This document shows, piece after piece, positions 1-7,861 of a DNA stretch of 64,000 nucleotides. Numbering within the stretch: position 1 is the stretch's first letter; each line of letters starts with the position of its first letter. Location: positions 21,343-85,342 of the forward strand of contig NZ_JAUNSF010000004.1 in the NCBI RefSeq assembly GCF_030539355.1, read 5' to 3'. A program made the translations under genes and the position numbers. The DNA comes from Sutterella sp. (GTDB lineage: Bacteria > Pseudomonadota > Gammaproteobacteria > Burkholderiales > Burkholderiaceae_F). The notes below the pieces were generated by a model that was given only the letters and a program-made list of their open reading frames with translations, was not told where the DNA came from and ran no database searches.

Positions 1-79
1 CCTTGACGTACCACGGGCGCTTCTTTTCGCCGAGGAAGGCCGCCACCGATTCCTTGTTCTCTTTCGTGCTTTCAGTCAT
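1..79 (-). CDS. Start of a probable membrane fusion (adaptor) protein of an efflux pump, partial
   Basis: Only the first 26 codons are in the window; the gene runs off the left edge. The visible N-terminus is hydrophilic and ends in a basic-aromatic stretch (KKRPWYVK), as is usual just before the single membrane anchor of HlyD/EmrA/MacA-type adaptors. It begins 41 bp after the stop of the NodT-type outer membrane lipoprotein on the same strand, so the two are probably one operon. The start ATG has a GAGAAG ribosome-binding stretch upstream. The adaptor identity rests on the operon context rather than on visible domains. Confidence 0.5.
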   Translation of the reverse strand, partial: MTESTKENKESVAAFLGEKKRPWYVK

Positions 80-120
80 TTTTGGTTCTTCTCAGTAAAA
101 ATTCTTTGTCCGGGTTCCCG

Positions 121-1545
121 TCACTGCGCCGCGGCCTGCTGCTGCTCGCGGGCCTCCTTCGCGGCCTCCACACCCCAGGCGCCGCCGAGGGCGCGGTAGA
201 GCGAGATGTAGCCGATCGCGCGGTCGGCGCGGTTCGTGAGCTCGCTCTCCTCGGCGGAGAGCAGCGACTGCTGCGTCGAGAGCAGCATCGAGTAGTCGCC
301 GATGCCGGCCGAGTACTCGTGCCTCGAGAGCTTCTCGGCCTCGCGGGCGTGGTCAACGGCGCGCGCAAGGTCCTCGACGCGACGCTCGGTGCTCTCGATC
401 GTCGAGAGCGCGTTGTCCGTCTCCTCGAGCGCGGCGAGCAGCGTCGAGCGGTACGTGGCGACGGCGCTGTCGAGCTGCGCGGCGGCGGTTTCCTCGGCCG
501 CGACGAGCGAGCCCCAGTTGAGGATCGGCACCGAGAGCGCGGCGGCAAGCCCCGCCACGCCCGTGCCGGCCGTGCCGAGGGCGCTCACCGCGGTCGCGGT
601 CGTGCCGATGTTGCCCGTGAGCGAGAGCGTCGGGAAGAAGTCGGTCTTAGCGCTCCTCAGCGTCTCCACGGCGGACTCGACTGCGCGGCGCGCGCTGCGG
701 ATGTCCGGGCGGTTGGCGATCGTCTCCGCGGGGAAGGACATCGCCATGCCGACGGGCGGCTCGGGGATCACGCCGGTGGGCTCGAGCCCGAGCTTCTCGA
801 CGGGCAGGCCCGTGAGGCGCATGAGCGCGCTGCGGTACTGCAGGATGCTCGCCTCGAGCGACGGGATGCGCGCGCGGGCGGAGGCCACCTGCACGAGCGC
901 GTCCTCGGCCTCGGAGGCGGCGCCGGTGCCGGCCTCGAACTGCCACTTCGAGGTGTCCGCCGTCTCCATGTAGTTCTTGAGCGAGGCCTTGACGATCTCA
1001 AGCTGCGCCTCAGCGGAGCGCAGGTTCACGTACGCCTCGGCCGTCTCGGCGGCGGTCGCGGCGCGCACGTCCTCGAGCGTGTAGGCCTTCGACTCGGCGT
1101 TGAGATACGCCGCGTCGGCCTTCCAGAATTCGCTGCCCGCGAGATTGAGCGTGAGCGACCCCGAGGCCTCGGCCGAGACCGAGTTCGACCACGAGCCGTT
1201 CGAGCGACGGCGCGAGCCGTCGGCGCCCGCCGTTGCCGATGGCCAGAGCGCGGAGTTCGCGCTGATGATCGTGGCGCGGGCGGCGCGCAGGTTCGCGGCG
1301 GCCGTCTCAATGTCCGGGTTGTTCGCGAGCGCCTTGCCGATCAGGTCGGTGAGCTTCGGATCATTCCAGCGGTTCCAGAAGTCCGACCAGGTCTCGACCG
1401 AGCCCGCGGGAAGCGACTGACGCTGCCAGCCCGAGGGGGAGGCCTCGGCAGTCATGCGCTCGAGATCAGGCTGCTGGACCGCGCAGCCCGTGAGCGCGAG
1501 GCAGAGCGCTGTGAGAAGGGCGGCAGGTCTCAGGTTGCAGTACAT
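121..1545 (-). CDS. NodT-family outer membrane efflux lipoprotein
   Basis: This 474-residue protein is a TolC-like outer membrane channel component of a tripartite efflux pump. The N-terminus is a lipoprotein signal with lipobox LTGC (Cys21), followed by two outer-membrane-efflux repeats; typical motifs are seen such as NRPDIRSARR (an entry to the second half) and the long helical stretches rich in AAAR and LE. I chose the ATG at 1545 because AAGGAAAA lies just upstream and the signal peptide starts there; the reading frame is open further upstream but that part is not protein-like. The downstream partial gene is probably the adaptor, so the order is channel first. The substrate cannot be read from sequence. 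Confidence 0.88.
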   Translation of the reverse strand: MYCNLRPAALLTALCLALTGCAVQQPDLERMTAEASPSGWQRQSLPAGSVETWSDFWNRWNDPKLTDLIGKALANNPDIETAAANLRAARATIISANSALWPSATAGADGSRRRSNGSWSNSVSAEASGSLTLNLAGSEFWKADAAYLNAESKAYTLEDVRAATAAETAEAYVNLRSAEAQLEIVKASLKNYMETADTSKWQFEAGTGAASEAEDALVQVASARARIPSLEASILQYRSALMRLTGLPVEKLGLEPTGVIPEPPVGMAMSFPAETIANRPDIRSARRAVESAVETLRSAKTDFFPTLSLTGNIGTTATAVSALGTAGTGVAGLAAALSVPILNWGSLVAAEETAAAQLDSAVATYRSTLLAALEETDNALSTIESTERRVEDLARAVDHAREAEKLSRHEYSAGIGDYSMLLSTQQSLLSAEESELTNRADRAIGYISLYRALGGAWGVEAAKEAREQQQAAAQ

Positions 1546-1768
1546 ATGTTTTCCTTGGATTTTTCGTTTTCTCCGGGACTCATCCGAGACCCGGGGTTTC
1601 TTCCATTTGAGCGCATTGTCCGCCCGCAGTAATAGGAGATCCTTAGATCGACCCGCACTTTGTCTCAATTCATGAATGTTGAAATGCCTGTCACTGTTGC
1701 GGAACTGAGATTGATTTCCCGGCTTTGTTAAGATACGGCGACGACATTGTTTTACCTCAATCCCTGAC

Positions 1769-2515
1769 ATGTACAAAACGCCCCGTCGCATCCTGATCAT
1801 CGACGACGATGTCGAGCTCGTCACGCTCCTCGTCGACTACTTCACGCTCGAAGGCTTCCAGACCACGCCCGCGCACAACGGCGCGGCCGGCCTGAGCCTC
1901 GCCGAGACCGAGCACTTCGACCTCGTCGTGCTCGACGTGATGATGCCCGGCATGAACGGCGTCGACGTCCTGAAGCGCCTGCGCGAGCACTCGCAGATCC
2001 CGGTGCTGATGCTCACGGCCCGCGGCGACCCCGTCGACCGCATCGTGGGGCTTGAGCTCGGCGCCGATGACTATGTGCAGAAGCCCTGCCCGCCGCGTGA
2101 GCTCGTTGCACGCATCAACGCGATCCTGCGCCGTGCCTCGAGCATGCGCACGGTGACCGCTCCGATCGAGGTGGGACCGCTCAAGGTGGACTCGTCGCTG
2201 CGCTCCGTCTCGGCCTTCGGGCGCGAAATCGAGCTCACGAGCACGGAGTTCTCGCTCCTCGAGCTTCTCGCCCGCCACGCGGGCTCGCCCGTCTCGAAGG
2301 AGGAGATCTATCCGAAGGTGCTCGGCCGCCAGATGGGTCCCTACGACCGCGCGATCGACGTCCATGTCTCCTCGATCCGCCACAAGATCGTCCCGGTCGT
2401 CGGTCAGCAGGTGCAGATCGAGAGCATCCGCGGCGTCGGCTACCAGCTGATCGTGCGCTCTCCGGACGCTCCGCCCGAGGAGGCTCCGCGCAGGCGAACA
2501 AGGCGAACATCGTGA
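1769..2515 (+). CDS. OmpR/PhoB-family response regulator, CpxR-like
   Basis: This 248-residue protein has an N-terminal receiver domain with acidic pocket D12-D13-D14, phosphoacceptor D56 in LDVMMPGMNG, T83 and K105, then an OmpR-type winged-helix DNA-binding domain (about residues 135-230) with the usual DVHVSSIRHKI recognition region. The segment LTARGDPVDRIVGLELGADDY is very close to E. coli CpxR. No kinase lies next to it; the best partner in the window is the CpxA-like kinase at 31995-33413. No strong ribosome-binding site precedes the ATG. The C-terminal tail is basic and Arg-rich. Confidence 0.88.
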   Translation: MYKTPRRILIIDDDVELVTLLVDYFTLEGFQTTPAHNGAAGLSLAETEHFDLVVLDVMMPGMNGVDVLKRLREHSQIPVLMLTARGDPVDRIVGLELGADDYVQKPCPPRELVARINAILRRASSMRTVTAPIEVGPLKVDSSLRSVSAFGREIELTSTEFSLLELLARHAGSPVSKEEIYPKVLGRQMGPYDRAIDVHVSSIRHKIVPVVGQQVQIESIRGVGYQLIVRSPDAPPEEAPRRRTRRTS

Positions 2516-2526
2516 TCTCGCTTGCC

Positions 2527-2551
2527 TGATATCGATCGCTAATCGATATCA
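2527..2551. promoter_or_regulatory. Perfect 10-bp inverted repeat with 5-bp spacer upstream of the second EF-G gene
   Basis: The arms TGATATCGAT and ATCGATATCA are exact inverted copies around CGCTA. The element lies just after the response-regulator stop and about 92 bp before the EF-G-2 start. It is AT-rich in a GC-rich context and lacks a T-run on either side, so it looks more like an operator dyad than a terminator. The binding protein is unknown. Confidence 0.5.
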
Positions 2552-2643
2552 AGATTTACCCGAGGGGGTCTCGCCTTTTCCGATCGAAGGGCGCAAAATG
2601 ATCTGATCCACTGCTTCTAACAACAAGGCAAAAAGGACCAATC

Positions 2644-4692
2644 ATGAGCAATTACCCCACCGAGAACCTCCGCACGCTCGCCCTTGTCGGCCACGGCTCC
2701 TGCGGCAAGACCTCCCTCATCGAGGCCATGCTCTACCGTTCCGGCATGATCCCCGAGCTCGGCAGCGTCGAACGTGGCAACACGATGTGCGACAACGACG
2801 CGCTCGAGAAGGAGGTCGGCCACTCGATCCGTCTCGCCGTCGCGCACGTTGACACGGCCATGGCGGATCTCACTCCGGTCCGCATCCACATCCTTGACAC
2901 CCCGGGCTACCCCGACTACCTCGGCCAGGATCTCTCGGCGCTCGACGCCGTGAAGTCCGTCTGCGCCGTCATCGACCCGACGCGCGGCCCCGAGCTGCTC
3001 ACCCGCCGCATGATGGAGGTCGCCAAGGAGCGCGGTCTCTGCCGCCTGATCGTCATCAACAAGTTCGACATGCCCGAGGTTGACCTCGAGAAGTGCCTCG
3101 AGCAGCTCCGCGAGACCTGGGGCCCGGGCGTTCTCCCGATCAATCTCCCGACGCGCAACCGTACGCACGTCATCGACTGCTTCGACCGCGAGGACGGCGA
3201 CAGCGACATCATGTCCGTCGAGGAGGTGCACCGCGCCTTCATCGAGCGCGTCATCGAGGAGGATGACGAGATGCTCGAGCGCTACCTCGAGGACGGCCGC
3301 GTCGATCCGCGTCTGCTCCACCCGCTCGTGACGCGTGCGCTCCGCTCCGGCCACGTGATCCCGGTCTGCTTCACCTCGGCGAAGAACCTGATCGGCATCC
3401 GTGACTTCATGAAGGTCATCATCCGCCACCTCCCGCACCCGGGCGAGGCGAACGAGGCCCTCTTCCAGAACGCCGACGGCACGCCCTTCCGCACCTACCC
3501 GGACAAGAACCTCCCGGTCATCGCCCAGGTCTTCAAGATCGTCAACGACCCGTACATCGGCAAGATCGGCATCTTCCGCGTCCACCAGGGCACGATCACG
3601 AAGGACTGCACGCTCTACGTCGACGGCAGCAAGAAGCCGATCAAGGCCCCGCGTCCGCTCATCCTGCAGGGCAAGAACACCCAGGAGACCGATCTCCTCT
3701 CGCCGGGCGACATCGGCGCGCTCGCGAAGATTGAGGAGCTCAACTACGGCTCGATCCTCCACGGCGACCCGATGGACGGCGGCGTGCACATGCGCCCGAT
3801 CAAGTTCCCGCGCCCGATGTACGGCCTTGCGATCCGCCCGGCCCGCCGCGGCGACGAGAGCCGCATGAGCGAGGTGCTCGCCAAGATGCAGAGCGAGGAT
3901 CCGACGATGGTGGTCGAGCACGACTCCGTGCTCAATGAAACCGTCATCCGCGGCCTCACCGACATGCACGTCCGCTCGGTGCTCAACCGCATGCGCACGA
4001 ACTTCAAGCTCGAGGTCGAGACCTCCGCTCCGTCCGTGCCGTACCGCGAGACCATCTCGGCCCCGGCCGAGGGTCATGCCCGCCACAAGAAACAGACGGG
4101 CGGCGCCGGCCAGTTCGGCGAGGTTTATCTCCGCGTCGAGCCGCTCCCGCGCGGCCAGGGCTTCGAGTTCGTCGACCAGGTCAAGGGCGGCGTGATTCCG
4201 TACAACCTCATCCCTGCCGTCGAGAAGGGCGTCCGCGAGGTGCTCGCCCAGGGCTATGTCGCCGGCTATCCGATCGAGGATCTCCGCGTCACGGTCTACG
4301 ACGGCAAGCATCACCCGGTTGACTCGAAGGAAGTCGCCTTCGTCGCCGCCGGCCGCAAGGCCTTCCTTGACGCGCTCGCCAACGCCGCTCCGCAGGTGCT
4401 CGAGCCGATCGTCGAGGTCGAGGTCACGGCTCCCGAGAGCTACATGGGCGACATCGCCGGCGACCTCTCGAGCCGCCGCGGTCAGGTGACGAACACGGTG
4501 TCGCTGCCCGGCGGCGAGATCGAGGTGACGGCCCTCGTGCCGCTCGCCGAGCTTGAGAACTACGCCACGCGTCTGCACGCCCTCACGCAGGGCACCGGTG
4601 CGTGGAGCATGGAGCTCTCGAGCTACCAGCCCGTGCCCGCCGCCAAGCAGGCCGAGCTCGCCGCTCATTATCAGCGCGCCGAAGAGGACTGA
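2644..4692 (+). CDS. Elongation factor G-like GTPase (EF-G-2 subfamily)
   Basis: This 682-residue translational GTPase has a P-loop GHGSCGKT at residues 16-23, G3 motif DTPGYPD at 85-91 and G4 motif NKFD at 139-142, then EF-G domains II-V. The P-loop differs from the canonical EF-G AHIDAGKTT and the length is slightly short, both features of the EF-G-like paralogue (EF-G-2) rather than the housekeeping fusA, which normally sits in the str operon with rpsL, rpsG and tuf. Here it stands alone with its own upstream region. The role of this subfamily is not well defined; ribosome-stimulated GTPase activity is known for some members. The ribosome-binding site is AAAAAGGA upstream of ATG. Confidence 0.85.
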   Translation: MSNYPTENLRTLALVGHGSCGKTSLIEAMLYRSGMIPELGSVERGNTMCDNDALEKEVGHSIRLAVAHVDTAMADLTPVRIHILDTPGYPDYLGQDLSALDAVKSVCAVIDPTRGPELLTRRMMEVAKERGLCRLIVINKFDMPEVDLEKCLEQLRETWGPGVLPINLPTRNRTHVIDCFDREDGDSDIMSVEEVHRAFIERVIEEDDEMLERYLEDGRVDPRLLHPLVTRALRSGHVIPVCFTSAKNLIGIRDFMKVIIRHLPHPGEANEALFQNADGTPFRTYPDKNLPVIAQVFKIVNDPYIGKIGIFRVHQGTITKDCTLYVDGSKKPIKAPRPLILQGKNTQETDLLSPGDIGALAKIEELNYGSILHGDPMDGGVHMRPIKFPRPMYGLAIRPARRGDESRMSEVLAKMQSEDPTMVVEHDSVLNETVIRGLTDMHVRSVLNRMRTNFKLEVETSAPSVPYRETISAPAEGHARHKKQTGGAGQFGEVYLRVEPLPRGQGFEFVDQVKGGVIPYNLIPAVEKGVREVLAQGYVAGYPIEDLRVTVYDGKHHPVDSKEVAFVAAGRKAFLDALANAAPQVLEPIVEVEVTAPESYMGDIAGDLSSRRGQVTNTVSLPGGEIEVTALVPLAELENYATRLHALTQGTGAWSMELSSYQPVPAAKQAELAAHYQRAEED

Positions 4693-4708
4693 CCTCTGAA
4701 CGCCTGAA

Positions 4709-4728
4709 GGGGAGGCGGAAGCCTCCCC
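4709..4728. terminator. 8-bp stem with GGAA tetraloop after EF-G-2
   Basis: GGGGAGGC and GCCTCCCC flank a GGAA loop, 17 bp after the stop codon of the EF-G-2 gene. No T-run follows, so it may protect the mRNA 3' end or assist the stronger terminator at 4764-4808 rather than end transcription itself. Confidence 0.45.
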
Positions 4729-4763
4729 TCGACGGGATGCCTCCCCGGGAAGGAGGCAAAAAG

Positions 4764-4808
4764 AAGGAGTCGCAAAAAGCAAGGTCCGTTGCTTTTTCGA
4801 CTCCTTTT
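4764..4808. terminator. Bidirectional rho-independent terminator between convergent genes
   Basis: AAGGAGTCG plus AAAAAGCAA pair with TTGCTTTTT plus CGACTCCTT around loop GGTCCG; the only flaw is one unpaired C at 4773. The long A-tract on one arm gives T-tracts on both strands, so it can end transcription of EF-G-2 (+) and of the flavoprotein (-). Confidence 0.75.
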
Positions 4809-4901
4809 AAATTTGGGAAGAGGTGCGGGCGCCGGCTTCTTTTCCCTTTTCCCCCGGCGCCCGCCCCTCCATCTGGAGAAGACTCTGTGCTGAGCCTGAG
4901 G

Positions 4902-6512
4902 TTACTTGAGGCTCTTGGCGTAGGCGGCGGCGCCTTCACCGGCGAGACGCCCCGAGGTGTAGGCGAAGCCGAGCGTGCCGCCCTCGAAGTCGACGTAGGC
5001 CTTGCCATACATGCCGCCCGCGTCAGCACCCGCGGCCCAGAGGCCCGGGATCACCGTGCCGTCGGTGCGGCAGGCCTCGATGCGCTCGTTGATGCGGATG
5101 CCGCCCAGGGTGCCCAGGTTGCGCGCGATGAAGCGGACCGCATAGAACGGGCCCTTCTTCACGGGGATGAAGCGCTTGCCGTCGGCGAAGAAGAGCTCGT
5201 CCTTGCCCGTGGCCGCGGCCTGGTTGTACTGCTCGACGCTCGCCAGGAAATTCCCGACCGGAACGCCGATCGCCTTGGCGAGACCCTCGATCGTGTCAGC
5301 CTTGTAGACCGTGGCGGTCTTGCCGACGAACTGGTCGAGGTACTTGCCGAGCTCGAACGGGGTGTTCTCGGCCTTCGAGAGCTCCTCGGTGTCGTTGGGC
5401 TCGTTGAACTCCATGAAGAACTCGCGCTTTCCCTTGAACGCCTTGTACTGCTCCTCGATCGCCGCGAAGCCGCCCTTGGCGACGCGCTCGACCATGCCCT
5501 GGTCGAGGATCACGAACTCGGTCTGCTTGCTCTGCATGCCGAGCTCGGCGCCGTGCACCGAGTAGAGCGTGACGTTGCTCTCGTCGCCGAAGCGGTCGCC
5601 CTCGAGGTTGACGCGCAGGTTCGGGTAGCGCGTGAGGTCGGTGAGGGACCACCAGTTGTCGGTGATCTTCGTGAACTCGCCGATCTCGGACTGCGGGAAG
5701 GTCATCCAGAAGTACTGCGTGACGTCCGTGCCGCGGCGGCCGGCGCCGGCCTTCCAGGCCATGCGGATGCCGTCGCCGGTGTTCTGCGTCACCTCGCCCG
5801 GGGTGTAGGGCTCGCCGAGGAACTCCTTCATCATCTCGGCGTTGCCGCCGAAGCCGCCCGTGGCGATGACCACGGCCTTGGCGTCGATCTCAAGCGTCTT
5901 GCCGCCGCGGCCCTTGGCCTTGACGCCCGTCACACGGCCGTCCTTGTCGGTGATGAGCTCTGTGGCGGGGGTGGAGAAGTACGCCGTGCCGCCCGCGGCC
6001 TTGAAGGACTTGAGCAGCCCCTGGAGGGCCTTGGCGCCGCCGTGCTGGTAGCCGTGGAGCGTGGCGGGCTTGCCGACGTGGGCATAGCCGCCGCCCGTGC
6101 CGGCGCTGACGAGCTTGAGCTCGGCGCCGTTCTCGCAGAGGAAGTCGACCGTGCGGCCGGCCTCGTCAATGATGCGGCGCACGAGGCGGTTGTTCTGGAA
6201 GCCGCCCGAGAGGGTGTGGTACTCGTTGAAGAGCCACTCCTTCGAGACGACCTTGCCCGCGGCCTTCTGCTGCGAGCTGTCCGCGGCGAACATGCCGCCG
6301 GCGAACGAGCCGGCGCCCATCTGGAAGCCGGTCTTCTCGAGAAGCACCGTCTTCGCGCCGGCCTTCTGGGCGGCGACGGCGGCGGCGGAACCCGCGGCAC
6401 CGGCGCCGATGACGACCACGTCGGCCATGATGTCGGCGGCGAGAGCGGGGGCGGAGAAGGCAAGCGCGAGAGCGGAACCGAGCGCAACCTTCCTGAGATT
6501 CTTGATGTTCAT
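4902..6512 (-). CDS. Exported FAD-dependent reductase-type flavoprotein (FAD_binding_2 / fumarate reductase-like fold), substrate unknown
   Basis: This 536-residue protein has a Sec signal peptide (cleavage after APALA, about residue 25) followed at once by a dinucleotide-binding motif VVVIGAGAAGSAAA and a C-terminal FAD-contact segment IPGLWAAGADAGGMYG. It belongs to the soluble fumarate reductase/flavocytochrome c flavoprotein superfamily, acting in the periplasm, usually in anaerobic respiration. There is no CxxCH heme motif and no FMN-binding domain, so electrons must come from a separate protein. The HxxGG and NRLGG signatures of true fumarate reductases are replaced (NLGTLGG, AYVDFEGG), so fumarate is unlikely to be the substrate. 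ATG 6512 is preferred over 6524 because GGAG is correctly spaced from it. A similar but truncated gene is at 62483. Confidence 0.85.
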   Translation of the reverse strand: MNIKNLRKVALGSALALAFSAPALAADIMADVVVIGAGAAGSAAAVAAQKAGAKTVLLEKTGFQMGAGSFAGGMFAADSSQQKAAGKVVSKEWLFNEYHTLSGGFQNNRLVRRIIDEAGRTVDFLCENGAELKLVSAGTGGGYAHVGKPATLHGYQHGGAKALQGLLKSFKAAGGTAYFSTPATELITDKDGRVTGVKAKGRGGKTLEIDAKAVVIATGGFGGNAEMMKEFLGEPYTPGEVTQNTGDGIRMAWKAGAGRRGTDVTQYFWMTFPQSEIGEFTKITDNWWSLTDLTRYPNLRVNLEGDRFGDESNVTLYSVHGAELGMQSKQTEFVILDQGMVERVAKGGFAAIEEQYKAFKGKREFFMEFNEPNDTEELSKAENTPFELGKYLDQFVGKTATVYKADTIEGLAKAIGVPVGNFLASVEQYNQAAATGKDELFFADGKRFIPVKKGPFYAVRFIARNLGTLGGIRINERIEACRTDGTVIPGLWAAGADAGGMYGKAYVDFEGGTLGFAYTSGRLAGEGAAAYAKSLK

Positions 6513-6814
6513 GGGTTTCTCCATCCTTCTTTGGTGATCCTTTCGCTGAACGGTGGAGAGAGGGTTCGGGGCCGCCGTTCATCGATGAAGCGGACTTTAG
6601 GAAAGAATTTCGGAAAAGAAAAACACACAACATTTGCGCCCCAGAGCCCCTCCCCTATCTGCCCGGATGTCCTCTCCCGCAGGGCTTGCAGTGGAACATC
6701 AAAATCTTGTGTAATTGCAGAACCCCCTGCGGGTTCTCTACCCTTCCGACATCTTTCCCTTTTCCGACGCTGTGCCGCCGCTTCCCCGACGCCGGTGCCG
6801 CGCCCCAAGTCACG
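6513..6814. other. 302-bp AT-richer divergent intergenic region
   Basis: This region separates the minus-strand flavoprotein from the plus-strand transposase-derived gene. It contains a T-rich block near 6600-6635 likely to carry the flavoprotein promoter, a candidate plus-strand promoter at 6686-6715, and a 7-bp stem (AGAACCC / GGGTTCT, 6719-6737) right at the predicted transcript start. I see no gene in it. Confidence 0.6.
6686..6715 (+). promoter_or_regulatory. Candidate sigma-70 promoter of the transposase-derived gene
   Basis: TTGCAG (6686-6691) and TGTAAT (6710-6715) are spaced by 18 bp. The -10 region lies within a 15-bp sequence, AATCTTGTGTAATTG (6703-6717), that recurs exactly on the minus strand upstream of the porin (9037-9051). 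A 7-bp hairpin follows immediately at 6719-6737, in the presumed 5' leader. Confidence 0.5.
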
Positions 6815-7678
6815 ATGTCTGCACGTCTTCGCACTCTCGACCTCTACCCGGATTCCTTCGGGGACGATATCTTCGGGCTCGCGCCGCTCTCCCTCAACGC
6901 ACGCGACAGCTATCTCGAGCATGTGATCGGGAACAAGCTGATCACCGCCGAGTCCATCCATGCGAGCGAGAAAAAGCTCGCAGGCATGATCGTGAGCTCT
7001 ATCGTCGAGTGCGAGCTCCTCATGTACCTGAAGCAGGTCAAGCAGGCGGGCATCACCGACTATCGCAACGGCTACGTCGAGCGGCGCCTCAGTCTCGGCG
7101 GCGACGACATCACCGTGCAGATCTCCCGCGACCGCCGCGGCTCCTTCGAGCCCTCCTTCGTGCACCGCTACTCGCGCGATCTCCGGGTCGACATCGCCGA
7201 CCTTCTCGCGCTCGCCTGTGCGGAGGGCTACAGCGAGGAGGAGCTCAATCACCTGCGCGACGTCGTCTACCGCGACGCCGACTCGGAGCTCCCGCAGAAC
7301 CCGGACCAGTTCTTCTCGATCCTGCGCCGGCACTACCGGAACTGGACGAACACCCGCACGCCGCAGTTCGTGCGCCTCGTCTCCGGCTGGTCACTCATGT
7401 GCCGCCATCGCTGCGGCATGGTGAAGCTCATCGTCGGCGTGAGCGCGCTCATGCCGAACGGCCGCCTCGCCGGCATCCGCGCCGAGGCGGGATCGCCCGC
7501 TGACGCGGAGATGCTCGTTGACCGGCTGATCTCCCGCACGGGAACCGTGAACGGCATCCAGACGCCCATGATCTTCGTCGCCCCGAAGGGCGACATGCTC
7601 TTCCGTGACGCCGTCCGCCGCCACTGGCCCGGGACGCTCGTCGTCAACGAAGCGCCCGTCATGGCCGCGCTCAACTGA
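6815..7678 (+). CDS. Domesticated IS256/Mutator-transposase-derived protein lacking the DDE catalytic residues
   Basis: This 287-residue protein aligns by eye with the N-terminal and early catalytic part of IS256-family transposases: YRNGY at 83-87 (RNGYYER in IS256), the following beta segment and RDRRGSFEP (RxRDGxFxP in IS256), the segment with VHRYSR and then a helix-turn-helix-like EGYSEEELNHLRDVVY. The RNase H-like core is still traceable to about residue 280. The first catalytic Asp (expected near 188, TDVLY in IS256) reads RLVSGW, the second (near 256, SDAHKG) reads VAPKGD, and the part with the catalytic Glu is absent. No terminal inverted repeats were seen. The gene is intact, has its own promoter and terminator, and has host-like codon use, suggesting a retained DNA-binding or regulatory role. 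A weak ribosome-binding site makes the start uncertain; TTG 6686 is the in-frame alternative. Confidence 0.7.
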   Translation: MSARLRTLDLYPDSFGDDIFGLAPLSLNARDSYLEHVIGNKLITAESIHASEKKLAGMIVSSIVECELLMYLKQVKQAGITDYRNGYVERRLSLGGDDITVQISRDRRGSFEPSFVHRYSRDLRVDIADLLALACAEGYSEEELNHLRDVVYRDADSELPQNPDQFFSILRRHYRNWTNTRTPQFVRLVSGWSLMCRHRCGMVKLIVGVSALMPNGRLAGIRAEAGSPADAEMLVDRLISRTGTVNGIQTPMIFVAPKGDMLFRDAVRRHWPGTLVVNEAPVMAALN

Positions 7679-7699
7679 TTCACCCTGAACGCTTAAAAC

Positions 7700-7741
7700 G
7701 AGGGCCTGTCCAGTCTCTGCACTGAACAGGCCCTCTTCTCT
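7700..7741 (+). terminator. Rho-independent terminator after the transposase-derived gene
   Basis: GAGGGCCTGT pairs with ACAGGCCCTC, with an inner CAGT/ACTG helix and loop CTCTGC, followed by TTCTCTC. It begins 21 bp after the stop codon. Confidence 0.75.
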
Positions 7742-7861
7742 CAAGGCATTATGGAGAAAACGTGCCGGGAGGTCCCGGGCTTCCGGCGGGGAGACGCGCC
7801 GGAGTCCAGGATCCACCGGCACGCTCCTCGTTCCCAGGATCCCTCCGCGGAAATCAGAAGA

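Noticed and set aside
2617-4782. 721-codon open frame antisense to EF-G-2
   Set aside because: It mirrors the coding frame of a clear translational GTPase; its composition is the Arg/Glu/Ala/Leu/Val/Asp mix expected from reading GC-rich codons backwards, with no domain.
4602-6926. 774-codon plus-strand frame running over the terminator and the first flavoprotein
   Set aside because: It has no domain, crosses the bidirectional terminator and opposes a well-supported exported flavoprotein.
6815-7678. Active IS256-type insertion sequence
   Set aside because: No terminal inverted repeats, no DDE residues and a truncated catalytic core; kept as a domesticated gene instead.
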